NCBI GenBank assembly: GCA_963669155.1 | Contig: OZ022577.1 | Location: forward strand, 27,522,237-27,586,236 | Reading direction: 5' to 3' | DNA: 64,000 nt | From: Arbacia lixula | Lineage: Eukaryota > Echinodermata > Echinoidea > Arbacioida > Arbaciidae | In this document: one piece after another, positions 1 to 12,909 of the stretch | Position numbering within the stretch: the first letter of the stretch is position 1 | How the letters are laid out: each line of letters starts with the position of its first letter | Notes under the pieces: model-generated | Database searches by the model: none | Seen by the model: the letters and a program-made list of their open reading frames with translations, nothing else | Told to the model about the DNA's origin: nothing | Translations under genes and position numbers: made by a program

Positions 1-544
1 AAAAAAAAGCAAATCAACTTACACAATGAAAATGTTGGTGGTAAAGAGAAACACACACAAAAAACAGTTAAACTTTTAACAAGACCCACATCAGGCCATC
101 TACATGTCAAAAAGTGAATTGTTCTTAATAAACCCTTCCTTCCAACAGCTAAGTAAGGATAAAAAAAAATAAGCTAAAAAGATTCCACAAGATCTCTTAT
201 GATCACGAAATAGTTTATGATACACATCTGCGTAAACACTTCTGTTGTACTGCATTATTGTTTCATTGAAATGGGTTTTGTATATCGAGTGGGGAAAGAA
301 ATACACAAAATATCAACAATTCAATCAGAAAAACGATACAACCGTACATCTAGCTTTCATCCATCACCTGTCGAGGGATGTGTACTTTTATCCACCCCCT
401 TTTGTGCATTACCCGTTCCTTATCTAAGATAAAACCCTTGATGGGATACTATAAACAAGATAATGGCTCATCCTGCTACTCCCACTGGACTTGGCCCGCC
501 AAGACTCCTGTTCACAAGTGGACCGGAAATCAATTAAATCATAA
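1..544. other. Upstream region, unrecognised
   Basis: AT-rich DNA. Short frames on both strands have no recognisable protein. No exon or transposon is seen. Confidence 0.5.
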
Positions 545-731
545 TGGCCCGTTTACACTGGCCAGCAAAAATCGCGATTTTTCTAAGATCGCGATCTTTG
601 GGTGTAAGTTGCTAAGCAACTTTCACCCAAGCAACCAAAACATCGCGCCAGAAAAATCACTTCCCGGAGTGTGATTTTTTTAAACTTCGCGTAAAAAAAT
701 CGAGAAGTTTGCCAGTGTAAATGGTGAGCGT
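545..731. mobile_element. Terminal-inverted-repeat MITE-like element
   Basis: Starts CCCGTTTACACTGGCC and ends GGCCAGTGTAAATGG-like (GCCAGTGTAAATGGTG at 711-726), giving inverted ends of about 14 bases. The interior is rich in TCGCGATTTT. Related ATCGCGATTTT blocks continue to about 965, with another end-like AAGTGTTAATGGGG at 952. No transposase. An hAT-type origin is only a guess. Confidence 0.55.
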
Positions 732-965
732 AGAAAAATCGCGATTTTTTTTGCCACGTCACTTGCAACGCCCCCGGCGGGTTGACTTTGATCTCTCTCT
801 GTAAAATTATACGTGTGCTTTTAACAATGCTCCACTTATGACGTCATAATTTACCATGTAATTTACCAGCACCTATCAAAAAATCGGGATATTTCAGATC
901 GCGGTTTTGGTGAGACGTAAAATCGAGATTTTAAAAATCTCGATCTTAGCAAGTGTTAATGGGGC

Positions 966-1517
966 TACCGAAACTATCTCTGCGGACTTTGGGCAGTCTA
1001 TACAAACAAAAGCACACGATCCCCGAAACAAAGGATGATAATTTTGTGTGTGGTATTGTAGGGCCAAACACGCCAGGCTTCCACGATGCTTGATATTTCT
1101 GATCCAAATGAAAAAAAGAGAATCTAGTACTCATACGAACGACTAATTACTACATTCTTCTCCTTTTTTTGCAGTTTGTCTGCGTCGGATAACAAATCGA
1201 AAATGATTTGATAGTCTACTGCAGCCAGCCCCTTTTATTGAGTAGTTTGGTTTAGAAAAGGCTAAACGCCTTGAAGCCAGGCCACCATACTATCGACTTT
1301 AGACATGTTGGTCTTCTTGAGCGGTTTTATGGTCTCTCATATGAGTTAGGAACAATCAATGGGACTTTAGGTTCGATTAAATTTTGATGTCAGCGGGCAG
1401 CTTTTAGTAAACCGACCGAAATCAAATCTGGAACTCCACTTGAATAGAAAAGCTTAAGACTTTTCAATAGCATCAGGATACGGACGATTATACGAAGAGT
1501 TTATCCAGAGAAACGTC
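966..1517 (+). promoter_or_regulatory. 5' flank of the peptidase gene
   Basis: 552 bp just upstream of the start codon. I see no TATA box or CpG island. Positions 1214-1292 are a dispersed repeat also present at 62638-62716. A promoter should lie here or in a further upstream untranslated exon, but no specific element can be named. Confidence 0.3.
1214..1292 (+). repeat. Dispersed repeat family C, copy 1
   Basis: TGCAGCCAG, GTAGTTTGG, AACGCCT and AGGCCAGGC-type words appear in the same order and spacing as in 62640-62716. About 75 bp are alignable. Confidence 0.6.
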
Positions 1518-1725
1518 ATGGGGAGGACAGGGAGACATGATTTAGCCATTTACATCGGCTTTGGTTTCTTAGGAGCACTGCTCTTTGCAGTCGGGATCTT
1601 GATCGGCCATTTTGGGATACCAGACGATGCATGTTCAGCCCAAAGGTGGACCATCGAAGAAGACTTAGAAATCAGCCAACTTATGATTGACGAATGCAAA
1701 GCGGAAAACCTGGAAAACACCTGAG
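1518..1725 (+). CDS. Exon 1: N-terminus and transmembrane anchor
   Basis: The start ATG has G at -3 and G at +4. Residues 1-9 are basic (MGRTGRHD) and are followed by about 24 hydrophobic residues, then [11 protein letters not shown] and an acidic helix ending CKAENLENT. That last part matches the KAEN helix that follows the membrane anchor in human FOLH1. The only good donor is GTTAGT at 1726. It leaves the exon ending ...ACC TGA G, so codon 69 is a stop one base before the splice site. Ending in phase 1 fits exon 2 exactly. The translation start is inferred; no transcript evidence is available. Confidence 0.8.
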
Positions 1726-4700
1726 GTTAGTTTTTTTTTAATTTAAGAGATGTTAATTTTCCCAACTTTCAAGTTCTGTACATAGTTTAATCACATGTCA
1801 CAACTGTATACAATTATGAAATCCAATTAAACACGATACTAATAGTTTGTTGAGTATTTCTGTCTTTTCAACAGTTCGATCCTTACGATAGGGTTTTAGA
1901 ATTTATTATACCCCCCACTTTTTTGTGTCATCAATATCTCAACAATGCATGGGTCATATTTTATCAAATTTTCACCCTGTATAGGTTATGTGAACTTGTT
2001 TCTCTTTTATTTTTCAAGATCATTGCATGGCCGTGACGCCATGTAGGAGCATTTTAATGAAAATCTATTAGCTGGCATATCTCTAGAACCAATCATTTAT
2101 AGCTAATAAAAATTGACATGCATAAAGTTAATGATAATAAAATAATTTTCAATGAATAAAAACGCGCGCGTACGCGTACGTTAGTGCAAAAACGCGCGCG
2201 CAAAATTTTAAAATGCTCCAAATCAACTAGAAATTGTTTTGCATAATTTCAGGCCATTTCAAGCATTTCCGTGCGTAACGCGAACGGAACGTCAAAATTC
2301 CGGGGGGGGGGGGGTTTACTGGTTTCATGTTTCTGACATTACATACATTACATCCTGAAATTTTGAGCCATTCCTATGCAATAACAAGGTCGTGCGGCTG
2401 CGTCAAAATTCAAAGTCCGCGCGTGCGTCAATACGTTTTTGTGTGGAAAGTTTTGCAAAAACATGACTGTCGTCAATCGGCCATAGTTCTTCAGAATGGT
2501 CCGTGACCCCCAATTTTTTCTTAATATTTTGAAAGAATATGAAATGTAGATGTGATTTCATGTGTAATTTTACCGGTAAGTACATCGTGACGTCATCATA
2601 TTTCCATATGAATCGAAAAAATGATTTTTCATGTATGACGTCATGAACTTTTTTACCTGTTTGAGCGTATCTCGGTAATCCTCGATCAATTTTCTACCAA
2701 TTTTCAGTATGTTGTGCCTTGGAAATTGGTCTTTGGTAAAAATGCCTTTATACACATTTTGTTTCCGCCATCATGGTGTAAATTTTGATGAAAAACATTG
2801 TGCCAAATTCTCGCATATGTACGTGTAATGTCAATGGGAGAGGCATTTATTTCAAATAATGAATTGACATGACAATCTTTTAGCAGCTGTATCTCGCTTA
2901 TGTTTCAATTTGTTGCTCTGAAATTTTAGTATGTTGTACCCGAGTCTCTTAGCTTTCTAGCCGTTGTCTCCATTTTCTGATCAGATGTCAGAATTTTTGT
3001 AAAAACATCGATTTCTAAATCATTGTAGTCCCTTTTCTGCTTTACGTTTTAAGTGAATTAGGAAGATTTGTGGGTCAATGGGCAATGATGGGTGAGGCGC
3101 TATTTATAAGAAGGCGAGGCCCCCGGTTCGATTCCTGGTGTGGGTAGGGTCAGTTTTTCATTCCTTTTGCAATGTGATTTTTGCGACCTTCCTCTGTTCT
3201 ATCCCTCACTTTGTCGTTCTCTTTGAGATTTTCTTTCCCATTTTTTCTTCTCGCCCCTTTGTCATAAATGACTAATAATTACATGTTGTTAGCACATGTC
3301 ACCATTGAGGCAAGTCTCTTTCGTGTGTGCTGCCTTTGATTTCTAATGAATAGGTGAAGTCACCATGGAAGGTCCATGGTGTCACCATGCATTTACCAGC
3401 CCATGCCTGTGCATGAATTTGCCAATGCAGACCACCTTATACTTGTCCACAAGTATGTCTCGTGTAAATTTTATTTTTGAACTTGTCATTCTTTGATAAT
3501 ACAAATTGTGGGCATTTTCTTTTTAAACTTACGAGAATAATGCTTACTTATAATACACAATGCAGAAAGTGGCACTTAAAGTAATCAGGAAAATGTAATT
3601 GGCCTACGTAGGACACCGTCCCCCAAAACTGACGCAAACTATAGCTAACTAACCTTATGAAAATTAAAATGGGCTTGGCAATTTCCACCTTCTCCTCACC
3701 CTGCCCCTGCTCCTGCTCCCTATCCAATTGTTGTTGTTCTCCTCCTTTGTATTCCTCTCCGCTTCCGCCATGTGCTACTCATCTCATCCCTTAATCCCTC
3801 CGGCTACCTTCATGATCTTATGTTTTTATACGCCTCCGTCCCTCATTCGTTCACCCACCTCCCCCCCCCCCCCCCCTGCGCAGAGAGTTGACCAGTCGAC
3901 CCCATCTCGCGGGCACACCGGCGGAAAAGGAGAATGCAGAAATGTTGGCAGACCTCTGGACCGACCACGGCTTCGACTCAGTTCGGATCCTTCCTTACGA
4001 TGTCCTCTTGGCATATCCAAATCCCGATTATCCAAACAAAGTCAGTTTCATTATCCCAGCTGAATGTATACTAGAAAACAATTTTTAAGTATTATTTGCC
4101 AATCAATCATTCTGCGAGATGCTTCAATTTTTTAATAATTCGGATAATGCACAGACAAATGTTGATAATCACCTGTCTTATTTTAATAATGTATTGTGTC
4201 ATGACAAAGGATATCATATATTTTCGAAGAAAATAAAGTCGAAGCGAGTAATACAGTCAACAGTCATGCATTTTGTTTACCTTTATTGCAGGGTTATTTG
4301 TTTATATTTTGTGACTGGCAGGCAGAAAGTGCACAATGTTTGTTAAGCTTTACCACTCAGTGGAAGAATGGAGGCATGATTTTGTATGTAGGACGTCATG
4401 AAAGTCTGTGTTATCTATAATGATACGTGTATTAAATTGGAAATGAACGCCACCGTTGTTGTTGTTCTGTTGGCGCGTTTTATTCACCTGTTCAGTCAGA
4501 TCACGAAAAACGAATACTAGGACATTTTCGTATGTATGCAAAATTTACTCTCGTTGTCGAAACAATTCATTATTAACTATAACCTTAAAATTGTCCGAGG
4601 TTACAAAAACAGCTTATTGGAAATAAATGCCATCATTGTTTTTGTTGTTCTATATACCTGTTAGCGCGTTTTATTCACCCGTCTTGTCGGCTTATGGGAA

Positions 4701-7700
4701 GCTAATTGGATGATATCAAAGCCAATTTAGGCGATTCTATAGTCCGGACAATGACCATGTTGACCCGCGGGTACTTTGCTGTATGCTAGGTGATGATCAC
4801 AGAGAATGGGCAGACTGTATACACCACCGCTCCCCATGAGGAGATCCTCCGACCGGAAGACAATCACACAGACGTGGTACCTCCCTTCAACGCCTACTCA
4901 GCCAAGGGGGAACCACAGGTACCCGTGGTTACGTAATCATGACGGTGCTAAAAGTGAAACCTCCATCTGTATAGAAAGACCATCTGCCGATAAAAAAAAA
5001 CCCCACAATTTTGGTTCCCCTTGAATAACCTTTAAAACCTGTATCAAAGAAATCTACGGATAGAGACCACCTGCTCTGATGTCTTTTCCTGTCTCTCTTG
5101 CGAGGTCTTTCTGTACAGGTTTGTATCAAGTCTTGTAGTTTTGTGGGTTTTAGAGATACCCCTTCGGATAATCTCGGTTACGAAAAAAACAACTCAGGAC
5201 AGAACGTGACAAAAATGTTTTGACGTTGGTACAAAAATAATATATGAGCGGAAATTATTGTTTCGATTTTATGTCAATTATATTTGAGATCAAAGGTCAA
5301 CTTCTGATATTTCGCTACTAGGTCGTAACTCAGGAAATGTGTGATATAAAAAGAGGTCAAGGTCCATATCAGCTTGAGATGTAACTGCATATGCCTTGAC
5401 CCATAAAACATTCCACGGAATTTGATCAGGCTAGATACAGCAGTCAACTTAAACAAGGCAGTTTCTTGGTTGTAATTTGGGCAAGATGTCAATGCCATTG
5501 ACCACGGTTGCTCTCAATTAAGTCAATATAGTAAGTCAAATAGCAAATAGTGAAATAGTAAATCTAAAGTCAAATAGTATTTTTTTTTTTAGGGATAGAA
5601 GAAGCAAGTATTATCGTAAGGGGGCATGTCAATGGTTACGTTTATATATAGGGCGTAGGCATACCAGTCGACTACGCTCAATGGAATTTAGTTTATTTTT
5701 TAGGAAGAAATCAAAATCAATTTTGAAATAATCACCCATTTAAGATAATGCTAAACACGTTTCTAACGTACACACAAGAAATGCAGGTTTGTGACAAAGT
5801 ATCGTACCATTTGCGTTGAGTGAATTGACACCCGCAATATTTGCACCATTTTCCTCCCCATCATCACCAAATTATATACATGCTTTTATTTCAAGAACTG
5901 TACTAATATTATCATTGCAGTCATGTATCATAGGGGACCTAAGTTGACAATTAAATATACTCATATCACCCCAGGTTAATGTAGAGCTTTCCTCATTCAG
6001 TTATGTATGCTGAAGAGATATGCTATCTGGAGGCCGAACATCCAGCTGAAGTTCATGAAGTTGAGATTTAGATTGAGAGCCTAGGCTTAAACTTTGATAT
6101 TTTCTTTATTTCAGGGACCTCTGGTGTACGTGAACTATGCAAGGTCAGAAGACTTTGATTGGCTGGCCAAATTCAAACCTGAAATCAACATAACGGGGTG
6201 CATAGCCATCGCGCGATACGGAAAAGTGTTTCGTGGAAACAAGGTACGTCCATGACAGTGACTGATCATTTCATTCCGCTTTCATCCAATTCTCCATACC
6301 GTATAGGAGCTCAATTAAAACCTTCAAAATATACAGCTTGTGGGTTGCTTTGATCTGGAACCCTTATAGTACAACGGGTCCAAACTGTGTTGTGTGAGAC
6401 CACAGTCGGGATTCAAACAAATGCAGGTTAATTCAATTCAAGGTTTATTAAAATCATCTTCACAACCATACAGCTGAATTGCGACAATTTACAAGATATA
6501 ATACCGTTGATGACACAGGCTATTCCATCGGGGGAAAACTGCATACGACGTGATTTCATGAAATGCTGCAACCTTTGACCTCTCTCATGCAGGTCTTGAA
6601 TGCACAGGCCGCGGGCGCGTTGGGAATCATCATATACTCGGACCCTGCGGACTATGCCAGCGATGACGCCACGTCGGTTTACCCGAATGACTGGTGGTTA
6701 CCGGATACCGGCGCGCAGAGAGGAAACACGTTCGTCAGTGATGCCAAGGGTGACCCGGTCACGCCCGGTTATCCAGCTAAGCGTAAGAACAAGATAAACC
6801 CACAGAGCAATTCGCCATTTTTGTGGTCCACCCGAGATGGGCTGTTCAATGGGTTCAATGGGTATCAAAGTATTCTGGAGACTAGTTTGTATTTTTCCTA
6901 CATATATAGACTACCTTTTCAATAATTTTGCTGCCGGAAAAATAGCCACCATTTTGCAAAATGGCTGCCATGGAAAAGTAGTTCTTTTCTCACATCATTT
7001 GAGGTATCATATCAAAATGAATAAAAATTCTCGCAAGATGGTGTCATATTTATTGGGCTCTGGGATGATTTTCATAACAAGTTTGGGCAAAGAATGATGT
7101 TTTGTTCTTAACATTTAAAATCTGTGAAATGAAAATTTCCTCAAATTTCTTAAGTTATTTTCTAATGATCTGAAACTTTTCAAAATAAGTCTTTGACCAT
7201 TATTTTATATGATGAGCAAAAATCAAACGAAAGAAAAAAATTCTTTTCGGAAACTCAAAGAACTTGTCCTTTGTCACATTCAAGTAATTTTTTTTTTACC
7301 ATCCCAATGTTTAATTTTTAGCAGATCAATGTACGGTCCTCTCTCTCCTGTCTTTGATATATTCTCCATCGTTTTGTGATATGGAGTTTGTTTTGACTCA
7401 TGACATTATATTTCACGCCCCTTTTCACGTCCATTCTTGACATCATTTTCCAGGAGGCCGTCATCCTATAGTGACATCTTTTCTTCCAAACTCTTTCAAC
7501 TTCAACGAAATTTTGTCGATATTTATTTTTATGATTAGGTTTATATAAGTTTGCACATCTTTCTCCCCTATATTGTTCATTTCTTTCTTTTGTTTGTATA
7601 TCATATCAGAGCACATAAAATAATATATGAAATCAGTCAACTTAAGGGTTATTTATCTACGTAACGCTTATCGTTTGCTGTTTGTTTGAACTTTGACATT

Positions 7701-10700
7701 TTGGGGCTGTAGCTTACATGTACCGCTTGAAGGACGAGGACACGGCGCTGCCTAAGATCCCAGTTCACCCTATCGGATACGGGGATGCAAAACATCTATT
7801 GAGGTACGCTCGCTCCCAATCTATGTTTCCAGCCTGCACACTTGTAGTATTTAGATTAAGGAGTTCACCAAAAGCGTACCAAAGATGACAACATCATTAA
7901 AAATGATATTTCAGCAATATGTTCATGTAAATCTGGAGAGTAATCATTATTGCTCCAGATCAGTGCCATCGCCGAGCACAGATACATCCTTGAATAGACT
8001 TTATGAAGTTGGGGATTTTATGAAGTCGCACAAGCTCCTTTGATTTTTTGAGAAAAAATGGCTCGTACAGTAACATTAATGTCCAGGCTTTAACAAAAGA
8101 CTTGCTCTTTAAATTTTTACTAGGCAAAGATGATTATATAAATTACCTGTGGCAATATTATGAATTACCTCATTATCAATATCTATTTTTAAAGATTCTT
8201 TAATTTCCCATTTTTAACATGCAAGCCTATTGGGGAAACAATGACAAAATTAACAATAAACAGAGGTCAAGTAATCTGCAGTCTCTGAGGGACGCTTTTG
8301 TCCTACTTTGTCTTACTTTCCCCCTTACCTCCATTGTGGGTATCTGTGACGATGGAGGTCTTTCATCCTAAATATGAATTATGGGTAGAATGATGCTACG
8401 ACTCCCTTGCTGTTGACAAAAAGTGAACGTTACCATGGTTACCTTATTGCACAAATCCGATGGCGGTTCTTGCCATTCTGCCAGTCGCAGAGTCGTGCGA
8501 CTGATTGGATCATGTCGTCTGTGATGGCATTTGGACCTTTTTGCGCTGTCTGCGCAGTTCACGCTACATATCACAATCAGTTCCTATACTATGTAGGTAA
8601 AAACATACTTTGAACCATGGTTCACCATTATAGATATCGGCAGTGAATAATGGATTCTTTACACATGTCCAACAACATTGTCTTTTCTGCCATACATTCG
8701 CGATTTTTAATAAAATAAAGCTTGAAACTAAATACTCCCCTATTTACTGAAATTTACTAAAATATTCATTCATATTCGTGTTGGTTGTTATTTGTCCTCG
8801 TAATAAAATATATTTGTGTTGCCTTAGGAATGATAGTAGTCATCATTGTTGATTACACGAGGCACTGTGATTCATCTTATGACGACTCTGGGGTAAACAA
8901 TCAAGGCCTTCTGTTTAGGCTATCAGTGAAAGGTTATGCTTGTTCATCATTTTAACATATATATTGTTAATGCTAAATATGTTACTCATTGCGGATAGAT
9001 GGCTACTGTTAATCGTTTGTCTCGCAATGTAAGGTAAACGGAATCGAAAAGATCACGACGTTTCGTGTGCCGCTGCAACACTTCGTCAGGTGTGATACAA
9101 AATTGTAGTAAGCAGGGGTTTAAATACCCGATGGTTAGTGCAGCGCACCCGGGCAGCGCACTAAAACTGAAAAGTGCTCATAAATGGTCCAATACTAATA
9201 GCCGGCGTATCCGGGTGATTCATCTTATGACGACTGAAGTACCCGGATACGCCGGCTATTAGTATTGGACCATTTATGAGCACTTTTCAGTTAGTGCGCT
9301 GCACTGACCATAGGGTATTTAAACCCCTGCTTACCACAATTTTGTATCACACCTGACGAAGTGTTGCAGCGGCACACGAAACGTCGTGATCTTTTCGATT
9401 CCGTTTACCTTACATTGCGAGACAAACGATTATCAGTAGCCATATATATTGTTTGCTAATAATCAGTTGTTAATCATTTGTATAATTGTTCAACGTATCA
9501 AAGTCCACATCACTACTGTAGGTTTCAGGGTATTATTCCGTAACCGTCGTTTGTTTTGTTGGTTCTTCTGTTCTTGTATTATTTTTGTCATATACCAGCT
9601 CACCCTGTCGGATACGGGGATGCAAAACATCTATTAATGTAATAAATGTAATATATATTTTCGTCATCACATTGATGTGTCAATTAAATATCATGAGTGG
9701 GGTACATTTTTGATTTCTTTTTTGTCCCAATCACACTTCTATGTATGTTTGATTTGTATGAAATTTTAACATTTGTCGTTGTTTTCTGTAATGTGGGTAT
9801 AAAGTTGAGTTGAATTGAATCACATCTGCCCGTTTACTTCGTCTTCTGCATAAACAAACACGCTGCTTGGTTACACTTTCAGCGAGCTGGCCGGGGATGT
9901 GGTAGAAGACGATTGGGCGGGAAACCTCGATGTCACCTACCGCTATGGACCAGGCTTCCAGAACCCAGACAGGTCGGTCGCTAACAGCAACAACTGCTGT
10001 CTCTCTTTCATAGAAAGATGTATTCATGGTTCTTATAGCAAAACACATTTTGTACCTGACACTGTACACGGTATGATTGATAGAGTATCCTCACTTATTT
10101 TCATGAATATGATATGGATATGACATAAATAGTAGTACACGTTGATATGGTGTTATATCCTACATAGATTGAATCCTGTATAAAGTTTGGTTGAAACAGC
10201 ATCATGTGAACAAATATATTTCAACTATGTTGCTGCGTGACGTCAGACCTCGAAATGTTTTCACTATATCAATATTCTGACGTCATTATTTCAGAAAACT
10301 GGATATTTTATTATATTTTATTATATATATTGATTTTTGTACTGAGGTTACGCGGCCGCCGCGATGAAAGGTCGTCGATCAGCTGTGCATGTAAACGTAA
10401 ACATAGTTTCTTCTTTACGTCAAGTTGTTATTTACATCGTTTGCTTGTGTGACAAGGAAAAATCCAAATGAGCAATTGTAGTAGTTGACATCTCATTCTC
10501 TCTCTTGTAATAATTGTAGGATATAAATCAAATATACTATGCACTATTTTCGAAGTACCAGCTGAAATTATGGATTACTCCGTGGCAGGAATATTACTAT
10601 TTTTTCGGGGCTACGACTCTCAAAAATAGTACCATTCTTGCCACCTTCGTATTCATAATTTCACTGGAACTTCTGAGTACATGGTATATTTGATTAATAT

Positions 10701-12868
10701 TGACTCATTGCATGACAGGAAAACAAGTATAAAATCTGTTGTTTTCATTGTGTACGACTCAAGAACAAAACGATGCATTGTAACAATTTCTACGTACGTA
10801 ATGTGCTGTCCTGTCAATAGTATTATGTACAATGGCTAGCGCGTTTGGTTTGAGACGCGCAACATCAATGGAGATAATAGCCACTATTTCTACGCTATCC
10901 CCAATTTTCAGACAAGTGAAAATGAGTATTAACACATCCCGGGAGATCCGAACTACTTATGACGTCATTGGTATCATCAATGGGGCCGTTGAGCCAGGTG
11001 AGTTATATATTCTCTCAGATTCTTGTAGCGTAATCATAATAATAATGCCCCGTGTTCACAGCGGTGGTTTGATTTAGACCGCCTACTAAACGTAGACTAA
11101 CTTTATGGGGTACAAAATAGATCATGACTTTGATGCAGTCACAAAATCATTGATTTCCATCACAGAATTACAACAGTGGGTGATTTAAATCATTCGCAGT
11201 AATTATTGCATGGACAAAACTAAATATGCGATAATGATTCCCATTTGAAAATCCATTATATTGAATCAATAATACTGTTTCATGTTGTTTTGTTTGGCGT
11301 ACCACAAATTTAGTCCATGTTGAGTGCACGTATCAAGTTAACACAATGTTGTGAATACTGGCCAATATAAGTTGTTTTTTATATAACGTAGTTCATGACA
11401 GTGGTCATGTCAGACGCAAAGTATTCAAGGTAACCAAATTGTCCCTAACAGAACTCTCTTTTTTTTCACGTGGATGCAATATTGTAGCCTTGATATTTAC
11501 GCGTACTTACCCTTTGTTGTGACCTGACTTAATTTTACCAAATCTACTTTGGTGCTCCCAAAATACCATTCCCTGAAGTTATCATATTGATTGAAGGTTC
11601 TATAAAAGTGCTGGGAATTTTCTATTTTCGCTATTTTAAGGCCACTGCAGACAATGCGATTTTGCCAATTTTATATAGACATAAGGACCTATGATCGATA
11701 AGGGGAATTGTTTATGAAGTACCACAACCTCCTCACCTATCACTCTGTGACTCCCCACCTCTCCACCCGCTCCACACTCCACACTCCACACACCATACTC
11801 TACACTCTACACTCCACACCCCCTCCATCCATTCACCTTCCTATCCCCAATACCTCCACCACCATTATCAACATCACCACCACCACTACTACTACATGTA
11901 TTTCTACTACCACCATCACAACCACCAACCACCATCATCACTAATACTACCACCATGACACCACCACCACAACCGCTATAACCACCAATATTGCCACCAC
12001 AACCACCACCACTATCACCACTACCCCTACCACCACCACCACCATCACTACCACCACTTCCACCACTTTCACCACAACCACCGCTACCACCGCTACCCCT
12101 ACCACCACCACCACCACTACCACCACTACCACCACCACCACCACCACCACCACCACCACCACCACCACAACCACCACCACCACCACCACTCAGACCGGTA
12201 CCTGTTGATGGGGAACCACCGCGATGCTTGGGTGTACGGAGCCGTGGATCCATCCAGCGGTACGGCTGTGCTCATGGAGGCTGCTCGGGTTTACGGGGAG
12301 ATGCTCAAAAAAGGTTCGTGCTAACCGAGTTTATATCGCACTGGCTGTTTAAGAATAGGTTTCATGTAGAAATGACATATTTCTGAAGTCAAAATGACAA
12401 AATGGGGAAAAATGTAGGTTATATCAGAAATTGGTTTACTTTACTATACACGTGCAGCTGAGACAACAGGCCGCAGGATAGAATATGATTTTTTTATATG
12501 CAATTACATATGATGTCATTACAGTACGTAACTTGTTGTTTATTTGTATCTGGCTCTGCTCTGCTTTTCGGGTTTTCGCCTCCTTCAAATTTGTGCCGAA
12601 TTATATACTGTATTCGTTGCTATGTCAAATATTATTTTGTATCTGTTTGAAGGAAATAAATGTGATGTGATTGTGGATTGCGAGATCTACGGAATACACG
12701 TCAAATACAACAATGCATCTCGAAAATTCCACACTTTGCCTTTATTGAGCAGCGGTATTTTGAGTACTGTTAACAAAAATAACATGTGCGACCATAAAAA
12801 AAAGATATCACGCATGGCTGTGCGACACATTTATGATTCTAGGGAAGACAAGGAAATGGTGTGTGTGT

Positions 12869-12909
<41 letters not shown>

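Larger units (their letters stand above)
7804..9882 (+). other. Intron 6, rich in rearranged DNA
   Basis: At 2079 bp, one of the two longest introns. In order it holds a member of a three-copy dispersed repeat (8392-8550), a long inverted repeat (8999-9443) and a fragment of exon 6 (9592-9635). The acceptor is TTACACTTTCAG. Confidence 0.7.

Noticed and set aside
3068..3150. Functional tRNA gene
   Set aside because: Only the B-box region is tRNA-like. A paired acceptor stem and intact anticodon arm are not seen.
4041..4088. Extension of exon 2 to [15 protein letters not shown]
   Set aside because: It ends in a stop and would break the alignment. Splicing at GTCAGT (4041) to 4790 gives a continuous family-like [12 protein letters not shown].
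11947..12386. Long poly-proline, poly-valine and poly-glycine frames
   Set aside because: They are translations of the CCA triplet repeat next to exon 9. Only 12194-12313, in a different frame, is coding.
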